Source: Quillaja saponaria
Lineage: Eukaryota > Streptophyta > Magnoliopsida > Fabales > Quillajaceae
Direction of reading: 5' to 3'
Length of the DNA: 64,000 bases
Assembly: GCA_029379385.1 (NCBI GenBank)
Contig: CM055618.1
Coordinates: 2,986,134 to 3,050,133 of the forward strand
This document shows, in pieces, positions 31,748 to 44,925 of this stretch. Under the pieces are notes generated by a model, which saw only the letters and a list, made by a program, of their open reading frames with translations, did not search any database and was not told where the DNA came from. Made by a program: the position numbers and the translations under genes. Numbering within the stretch: position 1 is the stretch's first letter; every line of letters starts with the position of its first letter.

Positions 31748-34555
31748 TGTCACACCCTCAAATAAAGATATGACTGGCCGGAGGAATGGATAACCAAACC
31801 CTTGTAACCCTGACTTCACATTTACTAAACACAAATGACTCTTGAGCACTTACAGTTAAAATCAAGAAAAACTTTACTAAACTAAAATGAAATCATGTAC
31901 TTGTTATTAATATAAGATATTTACTAAAAATTTTGGCAGAAGTTCCTCATAAAGTGGAACATGCCCAAAAGTACATGCAAAAATAACTCAGCTACATACA
32001 ACCAGTAAACAATAGTATCAATGTATGCATATGAGATCGGTTCCAAACAAGACATTAATAACCACAGTTAAATTAATATACACAACAATACAATATGCCT
32101 AAAGTAACTGCAAGAGTCGTCCTTTGAGTTTTAAGAGTGCGATTTTGAAGTATACCTTGCCTTAACAATGATGGCAAGTCATGAATCCTTACTACTAAAA
32201 AAAAAAAACAACAAAGGAAAATGTGAGTCACAAAAACTCAATGAGCAAATAATGTACCCAGAGGGTACCAGCATCAATTAAAGCATAATAACACATATTA
32301 TCAATTAATCTCGTGTAACAATATCCATGTCTTAATTTAATAGTACACGTACATACTTGTATTCATCGTACAATCACAATTCATATAATTCACTAGATAA
32401 AAAAATCATTCGAAATATTTGAAATTCACAATTGAAATAAAGTACTCAAAGCACTTAAAGTATATAAAGGGCCAACCAACTAACTTAGCCCCGCATAACA
32501 AATATCTCTCACCACAGGGCATTTTTGCGCCCGCACAACAAGTTAATCTCTGTACATAATCCATCCTACCAGGGCTGAGCAGTCTATTCTCTTTTAAAAC
32601 ATTTATCAAAATCATAATATCAAATCCAAAATATCTTAGGTGCACCTTGATTTCAATTTCGAAAATAAATTATTATTCAGAAAATTCCACTTTGTTAGCC
32701 CTATCAACCACAAACAATATCAAATAGCAAACATAATTCAAATACTCAAATTCACATAAATCATTTCACTTAATTATTTGGAAACCAAAGTACACGTAAT
32801 TCATTCACAAAGCTCAAGAACGTGGTTCGTTAGTTCATTTAATCTACGAATGTGTCAAATATCTTCGGCACACTCCAGAGCTGAAAATTATCAATTCATA
32901 TGTTACTTACAATAATCACTTCAAGGTTAATTCTACGATTATTAAATTTACATAAATAAAGTTAATATGGTTGTCAAAAGCTCATTCCCTCTAAACTTTT
33001 ATTGAACTTCTTTAAAAAATATATATATTTACTTTATTACACATATATGTATATCTAAGCATACATACATTAGTAAATCCCTATAACTCATAATTTTTTT
33101 TTTCCCATATTCCAATTATTAACTTTAATTAATCTAGTTATATATATATATATATATTTTTCCTTTCATCAAAGCTTAAATCAATCATTTTAATATTAAC
33201 ATGATTCCAATTCTAACTTTTAATGCATGCCTTTAAATTTTTTATATTAACCTAGTTGCATCCTAAATAATTTATTTCATTTTTGTAATTAAGTTTAAAA
33301 GGATTACAACAATCTTACTTAACTAATTCTTTAACTTTTATCTAAACATGAATTATACACTCCTATTTTAATAATCACATGCAACTACTATATATATATA
33401 TATATATTTATTCATTGTTGTTAGCTCTTAGTTCATGATTTCAACTCTTTTACTTTCCATAATCAAGTTTTTACTAACATAATAAACATGTAACTTAGTA
33501 GAATTGAATTCCTATAATTCACCTAATTAACTATATATAACTAAGCTCAACACAACCTACCATTAAATCCAAACACCCATGGCCAGAACTTTAAAACAGT
33601 CCCTCGACCAAGCTTGATATACCCAGTAAACCATCCTCATCTCGACTACAACCTCCCAAGCTATAAACCTTAACTTTAGGGGAAAAATGAATGATTTTTA
33701 AGATGGCTAGCTTTATCAACAAGAACTTATGGGTTTACACACAACAAAACTCTAGCCTTATACCATAACACAAACCAAAGTAATCTAACTAACCCACCTT
33801 CTTTTCTTTGATTGAAACCAACCCCCTACATGGTCACACCACTAGAATTTATAGCTTACTGTTAACATCACAAAACAAGGCAGCTCACCACCTATCGTCC
33901 CTTTCCTTAGTCTAACTATACACCCACATCAACAAGGGAAACATCCCCCACATGGCAAGGAAAACGTTTAACAAGGGGATTTGAACCAAGGAAGGATGAA
34001 ACAATAGTTATAAGTTGCTGCCAACCGGTTCCAAGTGTGCCAATTTCAACCCCAAAGCCTCTACAATAAAATTGTTATATCAAACAAAAAGGAAAAGAGG
34101 GAACTCACCAACCACTTAAACTTGCTACCCACAAGTTGCTAAGCTCACAGTCAAAAAAGAGAAAGCAGAGGAAAGATGGAGAAAGCAGAGCATGACCAAA
34201 GTGAGTGAAAGGGAAAGAAATGTTAATGCTAAGTCGGTTATAATAGATGAACAAAAGACAAAACAATTAAAATATTATTAACTGATGGTTTAACTTTGTT
34301 TACTCATTTGTGGTGCAAATTAATTCAATGATATATATATTAATATTGCTTATTCATTTCATTTACATGAAATAAAATCTAAGTCCAAGTTAACCCATAA
34401 GGTGGTGGACTTTAATTTACCAATATATATATATATATATATATATACAAATACCCACTTATTTTAATTTATTTTATGAAAATTTATTGTTTACGTAATC
34501 AAGATAATTTACATACAACATCCTAAAATGTATGTTAAACTTTCGGTTTATAACA
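31748..34555 (-). repeat. Gypsy-A 3' LTR (2.8 kb)
   Basis: Plus-strand start tgtcacaccctcaaataaag, end tttcggtttataaca. Shares long collinear text with 40,986-42,318, and in inverted orientation with 37,875-40,606 (for example ggatggattatgtac and ttgttgtgcgggc on one strand). Contains several short (TA)n runs (33,139; 33,388). Confidence 0.9.
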
Positions 34556-34572
34556 ATCTTCCCCCTTAAAAG
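34556..34572 (-). promoter_or_regulatory. Gypsy-A polypurine tract
   Basis: Minus strand cttttaagggggaagat immediately upstream of the 3' LTR. Confidence 0.85.
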
Positions 34573-34672
34573 AAAGTCCTTTTAAATTTTAAGTGAAAAG
34601 TTACAAATATATTGTTTACATGAATCATTTGAATAAATACGGATGACGTTGTTTCATTTCATTCTCTAGTTC

Positions 34673-35032
34673 CTAAGTGGCTTCATATTCTCCATTATGT
34701 TGCCATAAAACTTTTACCGAAGGAATAACCTTCGATCGAAGTTTACGAACTTGCCTACCAATGATTGCCACTGGTTGTTCCTTGTATGCAAGATTTTTAT
34801 CTATATGAACCTCTTGAATTTGTAAAACATGAGACTTCTTCGACAAATATTTCTGAAGCATCAATGCATGAAATACTAGATGTACTCTATCCAAATCTGA
34901 GGGCAACACCAATCTGTATGCCACTGCTCTGACCTTATCCAGAATTTGAAAAGGTCTAATAAATCTTGGACTTAGCTTACCTTTCTTGCTGAATCTCATG
35001 GTCCTCTTAAAAGGAGAAACATTTAGGAACAT
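34673..35032 (-). pseudogene. Gypsy-A pol C-terminus (chromodomain-like tail)
   Basis: 119 residues: RFSKKGKLSPRFIRPFQILD, then VHLVFHALMLQKY, YKEQPVAIIGRQVRKLRSKV and PSVKVLWQHNGEYEAT. This is the standard end of chromovirus integrases, where a chromodomain-like fold sits (VKVLW...EAT). Confidence 0.88.
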
Positions 35033-36110
35033 GTGATCACCTACTTCAAACTTTAACTATCTCCGATAGTTATCAGCATATGAATTTTGTCTGATCTATG
35101 CTATCTGTAACCTATCACGGGTCACTTACACTTTTTATACTGCATCCTGTACTAGTTTTGGCCCCAGTAACTGATGCTCGCCAGTCTCAAACCATCCAAC
35201 CAGAGATCGACACTTCCTATCATATGATGCTTCGAATGGTGCCATCTAAATGATACTATGATAGTTGTTGTTATATGCAAACTCAATAAGTGTAAGATGC
35301 TAATCCCAACTACCTTTAAAGTCCATAACACAGGCTCGCAACATATTCTTCAAAGTTTGTATAGTCCTCTCAGATTGACCATTAGTTTGAGAATGGAAAG
35401 CTATACTGAACATTATCTGAGTACCAAGAGCCTCCTGAAAAGACTTCCAGAATGCTGCAGTAAACTGAGCGCCCCGGTCAAAGATAATAGAAACTAGTAC
35501 TCTAGGTAACTAATCAATCACGTCCAGATATAATTTTGTATATTGATGTGCTGAATAAGTAGTCTACACAGGAAGAAAATGTGCGGACTTCATCAAATGA
35601 TCTACAATCACCCAAATAGAATCAAAACCCTTAAAAGTCTTAGGAAGTCTTGATACAAAGTCCATAGCAACTTTTTCCCACTTCCACTCTAGACTATCTA
35701 GCTTTTGTAACATTCCTGCAGGCCTTTGATGCTCATCTTTCACCTGCTGGCGGACAAGGAAGCTAGAAACAAAATCATCTACATCTTTCTTTATACCATC
35801 CACTAATAAAATTTCTTCAAATCATGATACATCTTAGAAGAACTAGGATGCATGACATATGATGACAATGAGTTGCTTTAATAATCTTTCTCCTCAACTA
35901 CAAATTAGATGGCATAATAACCCAATCATGATACCTCAATATTAGTTCACTATCCACCCTGAAATCATCAATAATACCCTGATCCCACTTAACTTTCTTT
36001 ACATCCACCCCCAAATCAATTACTTTTACCGCTTTAACAAAAGTGGACTTCACTTGCATATGAGCTAGCAATACCCCTAAAGGAGACACCTCAAATCTAA
36101 CTCCAGTAGC
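35033..36110 (-). pseudogene. Gypsy-A integrase
   Basis: 35,564-35,803 encodes GIKKDVDDFVSSFLVRQQVK and then MDFVSRLPKTFKGFDSIWVI and DHLMKSAHFLPV. The zinc-binding CxxC is changed (FLVRQQ). Near 35,370-35,500 the minus strand gives IIFDRGAQFTAAFW and FHSQTNGQSERTIQTLKNML, so the later catalytic Asp and Glu are recognisable. Stops separate the parts. Confidence 0.85.
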
Positions 36111-36119
36111 CATTCATTT

Positions 36120-37310
36120 ATGAAATTCTTTCATAACCTGACTGTGGATAACTACCAAATGGGATAAACTACCCATCAACTTCTTACTCAGAGCATCCGC
36201 CACCACATTTTCTTTGCCTAGATGATAAGAAATCGAGCAATCATGGTCCTTTAGTAACTCAGTCTATCTATGTTGCCTCAACTTCAATTCCTTTTGATCA
36301 AATATGTATTTAAGACTTTTGCAATCTGTGAAAATCTTGAAAGTGTCACCATACAAGTAATGCCTCCATATCTTCAATGTAAAGATTACCACCGCCATTT
36401 CTAGATTATAGGTAGGGTAGTTCATCTCATGCTTATTCAACTATCTCAAAGCATATGCCACCATTTTACCATCCTGCATCAAAACACATTCAAGCCTGGT
36501 ACGAGATGCATAACAAAACACCGTATATTTACTTGTACCTGAGGGAAGTGTAAGAACAAGAGTTGAAGTTAAACAACTCTTTAACTTTGAAAGCTCTTCT
36601 CACAAGCCTTGGACCAAACAAATTTAACTCATTTCGGGGTCAAAAAAGCAGTAATATGGGAAAAATTCTCAACAAACCTCCTATAATAACTGGCCAAACC
36701 CAAAAAACTTATTTTGAATTGCTTCCAACTTTTTAGGATCCACCCAAATTCCTTCCTTAGAAATCACATGTCAGAGAAAAGTCACCTGATTCAGTTAAAA
36801 TTCACACTTAGAGAATTTAGCATAAACTTATTTCCCTAAGTTGCTGCAATACAATATGAATATGTTATTCATGCTTCTCCTTACTCTGAGAATAAACCAA
36901 AATATCATCAATAAAAATAATGACAAACTGGGCCAAGAAAGGCTTAAATACTTTATTCATCAAGTCCATGAACGCTGCAGGAGCATCAGTAAGCCCAAAA
37001 GACATAACCCAAAACTCATAATGTCTATACATAGTACGAAAAGTAGTCTTCAAAATGTCTTCCTTTTTAATTCGGAGCTAATGATACCCCGAATGAAGGT
37101 CAATCTTGGAAAAATATTGAGCTCCCTGCAACTACTCAAATAAGTCATCAATCTAGGGAAGAGGATACTTGTTTTTAATTGTGATTTTATTTAACTGCCG
37201 GTAGTCAATGCACAGTCTAAACAAACCATCCTTCTTTTTAACAAACAGAACAGGAGCACAGCAAAGGGATGAACTAGGATGAATAAATTCTTTCTTTTTA
37301 ACATTTGCTC
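36120..37310 (-). pseudogene. Gypsy-A reverse transcriptase and RNase H
   Basis: RT begins near 37,260 with [20 protein letters not shown] and [14 protein letters not shown]. 36,865-37,053 carries [20 protein letters not shown] and the catalytic FIDDILVYS. RNase H-like sequence follows to about 36,200 with stops and frameshifts. Upstream it is fused directly to gag. Confidence 0.86.
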
Positions 37311-37869
37311 AGTAGTTACCAAATATGGGACAAAATGGGATAGTCTGGTGAATTGGATCTCGTACTCTGCCACTGACATGCCCTCTGACTAGACTAATCG
37401 CTCAAACTCCCGAGTATACTTATTGTGCATACTCTCAGGTAATAAATAATCAGTAAAAGCCTGGTTAAACTCTGGCTATGTCAATGGTGTAGGCTTCGTC
37501 CTTCGTTGCTTAAACATCTTATACCATTCATAAACTAAATCATATAACTGATAACTGACCAATTCTAATGAACAGGGATCACATCCCAAAGCTATACACA
37601 GTCTATCAAACTCATTCAGGAAAGTATAAGGATCTTGTGTCGGGTCCACACCTGAAAATCTTGGTGGCTGCATCTTCCGAAAAATCATGCAGCGCTACAA
37701 ATGCTCCACGTTCCTGCTATATTAGAACTTGAGGAATTACCTCTTGCAAAGACTAAATAGGAAGAGCTGCTGGTGGCTATGACTCAGCTTGATGTTGTTG
37801 AGCAAAAATCCCAACTAGGTCCTATACGGTCCTCTGAACACGATCTAATCCATGCACTAACTGCTTAAG
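37191..37869 (-). pseudogene. Gypsy-A gag, main part
   Basis: 37,476-37,688 encodes RKMQPPRFSGVDPTQDPYTF and CIALGCDPCSLELVSYQLYD, the Ty3 gag core. 37,310-37,379 continues SVAEYEIQFTRLSHFVPYLV, then breaks into RT sequence. The upstream gag start is on the other side of the inserted solo LTR. Confidence 0.87.
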
Positions 37870-37874
37870 ATCAG
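37870..37874. repeat. Target-site duplication (atcag), left
   Basis: Pairs with 40,607-40,611 across the solo LTR. Confidence 0.88.
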
Positions 37875-40606
37875 TGTTATAACCTGATATTATAAAGTCG
37901 AGTTTTAGAAGTCATGTATAAATGTTCGTTATAAAATGAACGAGTTAGCTAAATAATGATATAATTGAATATGTTATAACCGATACATTAGTACTTTGTT
38001 TTAGAAATTTTGTGTGTTACTTTTTTTGGTAAAACAATAGTAAATAAAATAAAAATTTTATAGAATAAATATTCATACCAACATATACATATATATGTAT
38101 AAATAAAACCTTTGAAAGCACACAAATTGAGCTGCTTGTTTCTTGAATTTTCTCTACCCTTACCATGATAGGGTCTTGCTTTTACCTTGAGTATTCTTTC
38201 TCTCAACTTTTGGCTGAGATAGCTTTTAGTTTGGCTGGAGTTCCTCCTTAGTTCTGCCATGCATTCCCTTATGTTAACCGAGGTAAGCTCCTTCCTCCTT
38301 CCCTTTTGTTCTTGTTTAAGTACATTGCAAGAGTGGGAGTGTGTTGAATTCATTGTTTCACCAAGCTACCGTGAACTGCTTCCCTTATTTTGGGGCAGCA
38401 GCTTGGTGCTACATGAGTCCTAATTTTTCAGCCCCTTTCTTGTGAAGTTAGCCACCCTAATATCTTTTTCCTTCCTCCCAAAGCCCATGATAATCACCAT
38501 AAACTTGTAGTGTTGCCCTGTTTTGCAGTCTAGCCATGTGGGTTGTTTAGGAAGGTGGCAGCTCGTTTTGGGTTTGATTATCATGTCCTAGCTATATACC
38601 TCTCTGATCAGTCTTAAGTAAGGCAGCAAGGGTGAGAAGTGTCTATAAAACAACTTGGTTAGGGCTTAGGTAGGGTGGCCAAGTATGGCTTTTGGGAGTT
38701 TCTTTAGTTAGTTGTTAAATATATGTGTGGGATTCTTGATGGCTAGTGAATTAATTTAGGAACTAGATGAGTGTAAATTAAAGGTGTGAAATAAGGTTAA
38801 GAAAATGGTTTGATTCAAGCATTTATGAAAATTTGATAGATGGTTTGATTTAATTACAAGTGGAATATAAATAAAATGTGAATTAATGGTCTTATGTTAA
38901 TTTCTTGGTGTGTGTATGTATATAAATATATATATATATATATATACATGCACATAAACTAGAATAAAACATGCATACAAGTTATATGATGAAGTGTCTA
39001 GGAGGAGTTAATTAATGTTATTTGATTGTGTTTAAGAATAATTAGAAAGATTTGATTTGGTTGTGATAAAGGCTTAAGAGCAAAGAACATATAGGGTGGT
39101 TATATGATTAGTTGAAGAAGAAGTCTTGGAAATTGGGTATGTTGGTCTTAGAATTATACAATTTAAGCTTTTGATGAATTTTAAGTAATTGGTTTAACTT
39201 GAAATTGATGTTAGGAGAACAAGTAATATCTAAATTGATGGAATGATATTGGTTTCTTGGTATATAAACATACGCATGAACGAAATGAAATTGGTTGTCC
39301 TTAAGGTGTTTGTTGAAAAGCCTCAAAGAAACTAATTGTAATATGATAAATAAAACTTATTAGATTGAAATCTTGGGGGTTAAATATTATTTAAATTTGA
39401 ATAAAAGTGTAAGAACAAAGAGTAAGAATGGTTCGTTAACGTTGTGGGTTAAGGAGTTAATGAAAGTGAGTAATTAATATAAATAAAGGAGGGTGAGTTA
39501 TGAGTAAAATGTTGGAAAATGAAAGTTAAGAGGTGTTGAAGAGATGCGTGAACGTAAATGCAAGTGACAAATAGAATCATTTGAAGGTGAGTGGTTAATT
39601 GTTGCTCTTGGGGCTAGACTATTACGTGTAATTTTATATGAATTTAAATAAATGTGCAAGTGTAATGTTTTAGTGAGTTAATTGAATAATGCTTGTTTGA
39701 AATTGTTTGTGGTTGATAAGGGCCAATAAAATGAGATTTTTCTGAGCAATGATTTTTATTCCTAAATTTAAAAATCTAATTGCACCTAGGGTATTTTGAT
39801 TTAAAAACCAAGAGAAATTTTGATTTTGATAAATATTTTTTTAAAAGAAGGAAGTGATCAGCCCCGGTGGGATGGATTATGTACGGAAATTAATTTGTTG
39901 TGCGGGCGGGTAAATGCCCAGTAGGGGATGATACTGTTGTGTGGGACTGAGTTACTGATTGGCCCTTTGTTTGCTTTGTGTGCTATGATTACTCTGATTC
40001 ATTTGTGATTCTATGAATTATAATGATTGTAAATTTATGACAATTACAAATGTGCACGTGTATTTCTAATTAAATCATGATATTATTTTATATATATTTG
40101 TATTGGGTGATGCTAGTACCTTGTGGGTATGATTTTCCACTCATGGAGTTTGTAGGACTCATCCCCCTAGTGGATAATATTTTTAAGGAGTCCAATATGT
40201 GGCGTTGCCAAGTTTGTGACCTGCCGGCAGAGTACAACAACGTATTTTCCAGGATCTCAGACTTGAAGTTAAGGATTAATTTTGTAGTCACACTAGAATG
40301 GTGGAATGTTTAATTTTGTATGATATAACAGTCTAGATAATGGTCCTCGTGTCGTTGTATGAAATTAGGAACTCATATGTTGCATCTTGAGGCATGTTAT
40401 ATCAATTTTCAGTAAGTTACTATTTGTTTCAAAAAAAAAAAAAAAAAAAAAAACAAACTTTTACAGTGGAATTCTATTCTATAAAAGTTACTTTTATTCT
40501 TTAGTTGGGTCAAGAGTCATGGTTGTTACTTTGTTTTGAATTCAGGGTTACAAAGGTTTGGTCATCCAATCCTCCGGCCAGTCATGCCTCCGTGAGGGGT
40601 GTGACA
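37875..40606 (+). mobile_element. Solo LTR of the Gypsy-A family, inverted, inside Gypsy-A gag
   Basis: 2,732 bp with starts/ends tgttataacc and ggggtgtgaca, and an exact duplication atcag at 37,870-37,874 and 40,607-40,611. It shares sequence with the Gypsy-A LTRs, but on the opposite strand: 39,860-39,965 matches the complement of 32,465-32,585. No internal coding remains. Confidence 0.9.
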
Positions 40607-40611
40607 ATCAG
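40607..40611. repeat. Target-site duplication (atcag), right
   Basis: Pairs with 37,870-37,874. Confidence 0.88.
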
Positions 40612-40785
40612 GGCCAAGGGCTGCTGCCTAAACTGGTTCAGTAGCTCTACCTCTACCTCTACTACATCCCAATCGTCCTTTACCTTTGGCCACTGGTGGC
40701 TGAAGATTGGTAGATCCCTAGTTGGAGCTAGCATCCTGCTGCCTCCCTCTGCCCGCAACACGGCCACTACATTACATCATATCTA
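40612..40785 (-). pseudogene. Gypsy-A gag start
   Basis: The short N-terminal gag piece upstream of the solo LTR insertion. The minus strand reads MAVLRAEGGSRMLAPTRDLP in one frame, and an R/G/S-rich stretch typical of the leader-proximal gag in another. Identification rests on its position between the primer-binding site and the gag core. Confidence 0.6.
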
Positions 40786-40966
40786 AAACAAATATACATG
40801 AGTTCATTATACATTTATAGGGTAAAGTGAAGGACAATACATTTAAATAAATCATAACTTGAAGTTTCAGGATGAATTGGAATGCATCACTAAGTCCACA
40901 AACACCTAGGGTAGCGTACACATACAAAGAAACAATATAACGTACTTGCAGTCATGGACCTCTAAA

Positions 40967-40982
40967 CCTGGCTTTGATACCA
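40967..40982 (-). promoter_or_regulatory. Gypsy-A primer-binding site
   Basis: Coding strand tggtatcaaagccagg, close to the tRNA-Met complement, two bases inside the 5' LTR edge. Confidence 0.85.
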
Positions 40983-40985
40983 AAT

Positions 40986-42318
40986 TATCACACCCTCAAA
41001 TGAAGGTATGACTGGTTCGAGGAATGGATAACCAAACTCCCGTAACCCTGACTTCACATTTACCAAACACAAACGACTCTTGAACATTTACATTAAAATC
41101 AAGAATACCTTTACTAAATTAAAATGAAATCATATACTTGTTATTAACATAAGATATTTATTGAAAATTTCGGTAGAAATTCCCTGTAAAGTGGAACATG
41201 CCCAAAAGTACATGCATAAATAACCTGACTAGTTACAACCAGTAAACAACAGTATCAATGTACGCAGAGAAGCTTGGCTCTAAACAACACATCAATAACT
41301 TCAGTTAAACTAATATAGACAATAATACAAAATGCCTAAAGTGACTGCAAGTGTCGTCCTTTGAGCTTCAAGTGTGCGATTCTGAAATATATCTTGCCGT
41401 AAAAATGTCGGCAAGTCACGAATTCTTACGTGACGAACACTGCTTTCCTGATACTAAAAAAAACCAGCAAAGGAAAGTGTGAGTCATAAGGACTCAGTGA
41501 GCAAACAACTTACCTAGAGGGTACCAGCATTAGTCAAAGCATAATAACACATATCATTGATTAATCTCATGTAACAATATCCATGTCTTGATTCAATAGT
41601 ACACGTACGTACTTGTAATCATCGTACAATCACAATTCACTAGATAGAAAAATCATTCAAACTATTTGAAATTCACAATCCAAACAAAACAATTAGATCA
41701 CTCAAAGCATTTAAACTGAGTAACTCAGCCTCTAACAACAAATATCTCCTGCCATCGAGCATTTACGCATCCGCATAAAAAGTTAATCTTCATACAAAAT
41801 CCATGCCACCGAGGCTGAGCAGTCTATTCTCTTTTAAAACATTTATTAGAATAAAAAATATCAAATCAAAAATATCCTAGGTGCACTTGGATTTCAATTC
41901 CAGAAATAAAAATCAGTTCTCAAAATATTTCACTATGTTAGCCTTTATTAACCACAAACAATATCAAATAACAAACATAATTCAAATACTCAAATTCACA
42001 TAAATCATTTTACTTAATTATCTGGCAACCAAAGTGCATGTAATTCATTCACAAAGCTCAAGAACGTGGTTTGTCAATCCATCTACTATGTGAAGGTGTT
42101 GAAATATTTTCGACACTATTTAGAGCTAAAAATCATCAATTCATATGTTATTTACAATATTCACTTCAAGGTTAATTCTATGATTCTTTAATTTACATAA
42201 ATAAACTTAATATGGTTGTTAGAAGCTCATTCCCTCTAAACTTTTATTGAACATCTTAAAAAAATATATAAATTTACTTTATTACACTTATATGTATCTA
42301 AGTATACATATGTAAATA
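40986..42318 (-). repeat. Gypsy-A 5' LTR, truncated
   Basis: Collinear with 31,748 to about 33,060. The remaining 1.5 kb of the LTR, including its promoter-proximal part, is missing beyond about 42,318, where Gypsy-B RNase H sequence begins. Confidence 0.88.
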
Positions 42319-44925
42319 TATATTTTCATATGGCTGTACACTCAACCTCCTCAACTATATACATTTGGTGTCTATTCTTTCTACCTCATAATTTAAATCC
42401 CTAAACTCTTCCAGCAATGCATACCCTTAAACCATCATGGCAGCTATATGACTATTCTTCCTACTCAAGGCATCTGTCACTACATTGGCTTTGCTTGGAT
42501 ATTTCAATTAAAATTGATAATCCTTCAAGAATTCTATAGACTTGCTTTTCCTTATATTCAATTCCTTTTGGTGAAACAAATACTTCACGCTCTTATGATC
42601 TATATACACTTCAAATTTTTTACCAATAGATAATGTCTCCAAATTTTCAAGGTAAACACCACAATTGCTAATTCTAAATCATGAGTTAGATGGTTTTTCT
42701 TCATATGGTCTTAACTACCTTGAAGCATATGCAACCATTATCCCTTGCTGCATTAACACACAACCTAAACCCTTTTTGGAAGCCTTATTTATTATACACT
42801 ACAAATGTATCTTTAGAGTTTTGTATGACTAAAACAAGTGCAGAAGTTAAACTTTCTTTAACTTTTCAAAACTTCTTTGATAGCTTAAAATCCATTCCTA
42901 CTTAACCCCAGTTCTTTAAGAAAATCCTTGAACAAATCTTCTATAATACCTTGCTAACCCTTATAACCGTTAAACATGTAGGTGTTGCCATTTTAACACT
43001 GCTTCAATCTTTTTAGGGTCTACTACCACCCCTTCACGATTGATTAAATGTCCCAAAAATACTACTTCTTTTCACTAGAACTCACACTTATTCAGCTTAG
43101 CATACAACCTCTTTTTCTTCAAGGTCTGTAGCACTACCTTTAAATGTTCCTCATGCTCTTCAGTATTCTTAGAATATATAAGGATGTCATCTATGAAAAC
43201 TATCACAAACATGTCAAGGTATGGCATAAAAACTCTATTCATGAGATCCATGAGGGTTGCAGGGGTAATTTGTTAACCCAAAAGGTATTACCACAAATTC
43301 AAAATGATCATATCTAGTCCTACATGCTTCTTAGGCACATCCTTAGCTTGGATTCTTAACTAATGGTAACTTGACCTAAATATATCTTAGAGAACACTAA
43401 AGCCCCCTACAATTAATCTAACAGAACATCAATCTTAGGCAAAGGATACTTATTCTTAATAGTAACCTTGTTGAGCTACTTATAGTCTATACAAAATCTA
43501 AGTGGGCCATCCTTCTTTTTTAAAAATAGTTTTGGATACCTCCCAAGGTGAAATACTAGGTATAATATAGCATTTCTATAACAACTCTTCTAATTGAGTC
43601 TTTAACTTCTTCAATTCAACAGAAGCCATCTTATAAGGTGTCTTGGAGATTGGTGCAGTGCCAGGTAGTAAATCATTGGAAAACTCTACTTCTCTCACAT
43701 GGGGTAATCCTTATTGGTCTTTGGAAAAGACTTCTAGAAAATCCTTTACTATTGGGATTTGACTTTTCTTTCACCTTAGCTAAAATGGCTAAGTACCATT
43801 GATAACCCTTCCATATAATTTTCCTAGCTTGTAAAGTAAATATCACACAAGAATTGACTATTGGCCTAGTTGCACAACTCATGACTTCAGATTACTTCAC
43901 TACCTTATTTTCACAATCTAGGACTGCTTGCTATTTAGTAAATCATTTCACTCCTAAGATGACATCAATGTTAACCATTGGAAGGCAAATCAAGTCAGGG
44001 TAACTTAACCTGCCTTGCACTTTCAATTCACAATCATGGCAAACTTCTTAAGTAACTACAGATTTGCCTGTAGGAGTGTTTACTACAAAATTGTAAGGTA
44101 ATCTTCTAATCTCTAGTCCATTCAACTTCCTATAACTAGCAAATATAAAAGAGTGAGTTGCCTCAGTATCAAATAAAATTATAACTTTTTTTTTCCAAAT
44201 AGCAAGCACTCACATATTAAAGCATTTGGATCACTCTCAGCTTCCTTCTTGTTTATTGCAAAAACCCTGCTTGGAGCAGCATGCTTTTTGGTACCCTCAA
44301 ATCCCTTTCTTTTGGACAAGCCCTGGTTATACATCCCTCCATCCTGCATTGAACCATGATACCTCCCACACTTCACACAATGTTAATTTCCTTGGAACTG
44401 GTTACCTAATTGTTTACCTCTGTCATACCCTTGGTCTTGTCTCCATGCTCCTATTCCTTTTAGCTTCTCTAATCTTTTTGGAATTCTCATATCTCTTCTT
44501 TCTTTCCATTTCTTCCTCCTTGCTGATTCTCTCAACTATTTACACTTTCCTACCAACTGAGCATAATCATTCTCCTCAAGTGTAGCTACTTTGCCCTTTA
44601 TATCTATATTAAGTCCTCTATGGAACTTATCTGTCTTCCATGCATCATCATGAGTGGATTGCAGATAAGTAAAAAAAATTTGAGAGTTTCTCAAACTTGC
44701 TCTTATACTTAGCCACATTCATGCTGCCCGGCTTAAGTTCAATAAACTTTGCCTCCAACTCTTACTTGATACTTGCAGGGAAGTAATTTTCTATTAAAAG
44801 CTTCCTTATAGTTTTCCTAGGTCAATTCAACCCTCCTAGCCAACAATAACCTCTTTGCACTTCTTCACTAGTGCTCAACCTCACCTTCCAACATGTAAGT
44901 GGCCAGAACCAATTTATTCTCCTCT

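Larger units (their letters stand above)
31748..42318 (-). mobile_element. Gypsy-A: chromovirus-like LTR retrotransposon
   Basis: Minus-strand Ty3/Gypsy element. The 3' LTR is at 31,748-34,555 and a truncated copy of the 5' LTR at 40,986-42,318. The tRNA-Met-type primer-binding site is at 40,967-40,982 and the purine tract at 34,556-34,572. Coding order on the minus strand is gag, RT, RNase H, integrase, then a chromovirus-type C-terminus, matching Tekay/Del-type chromoviruses. Gag is split by a solo LTR (37,875-40,606), and a gag-RT deletion removed the zinc knuckle and protease. All frames are broken. The right end is lost at the junction with Gypsy-B. Confidence 0.9.

Noticed and set aside
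40505..40786. 93-codon plus-strand open frame spanning the solo LTR edge
   Set aside because: It crosses the insertion boundary at 40,606 and is the complement of gag sequence; a chance frame.
44226..44585. 119-codon plus-strand open frame with hydrophobic stretch
   Set aside because: Antisense to the Gypsy-B gag/protease region; no independent motif.
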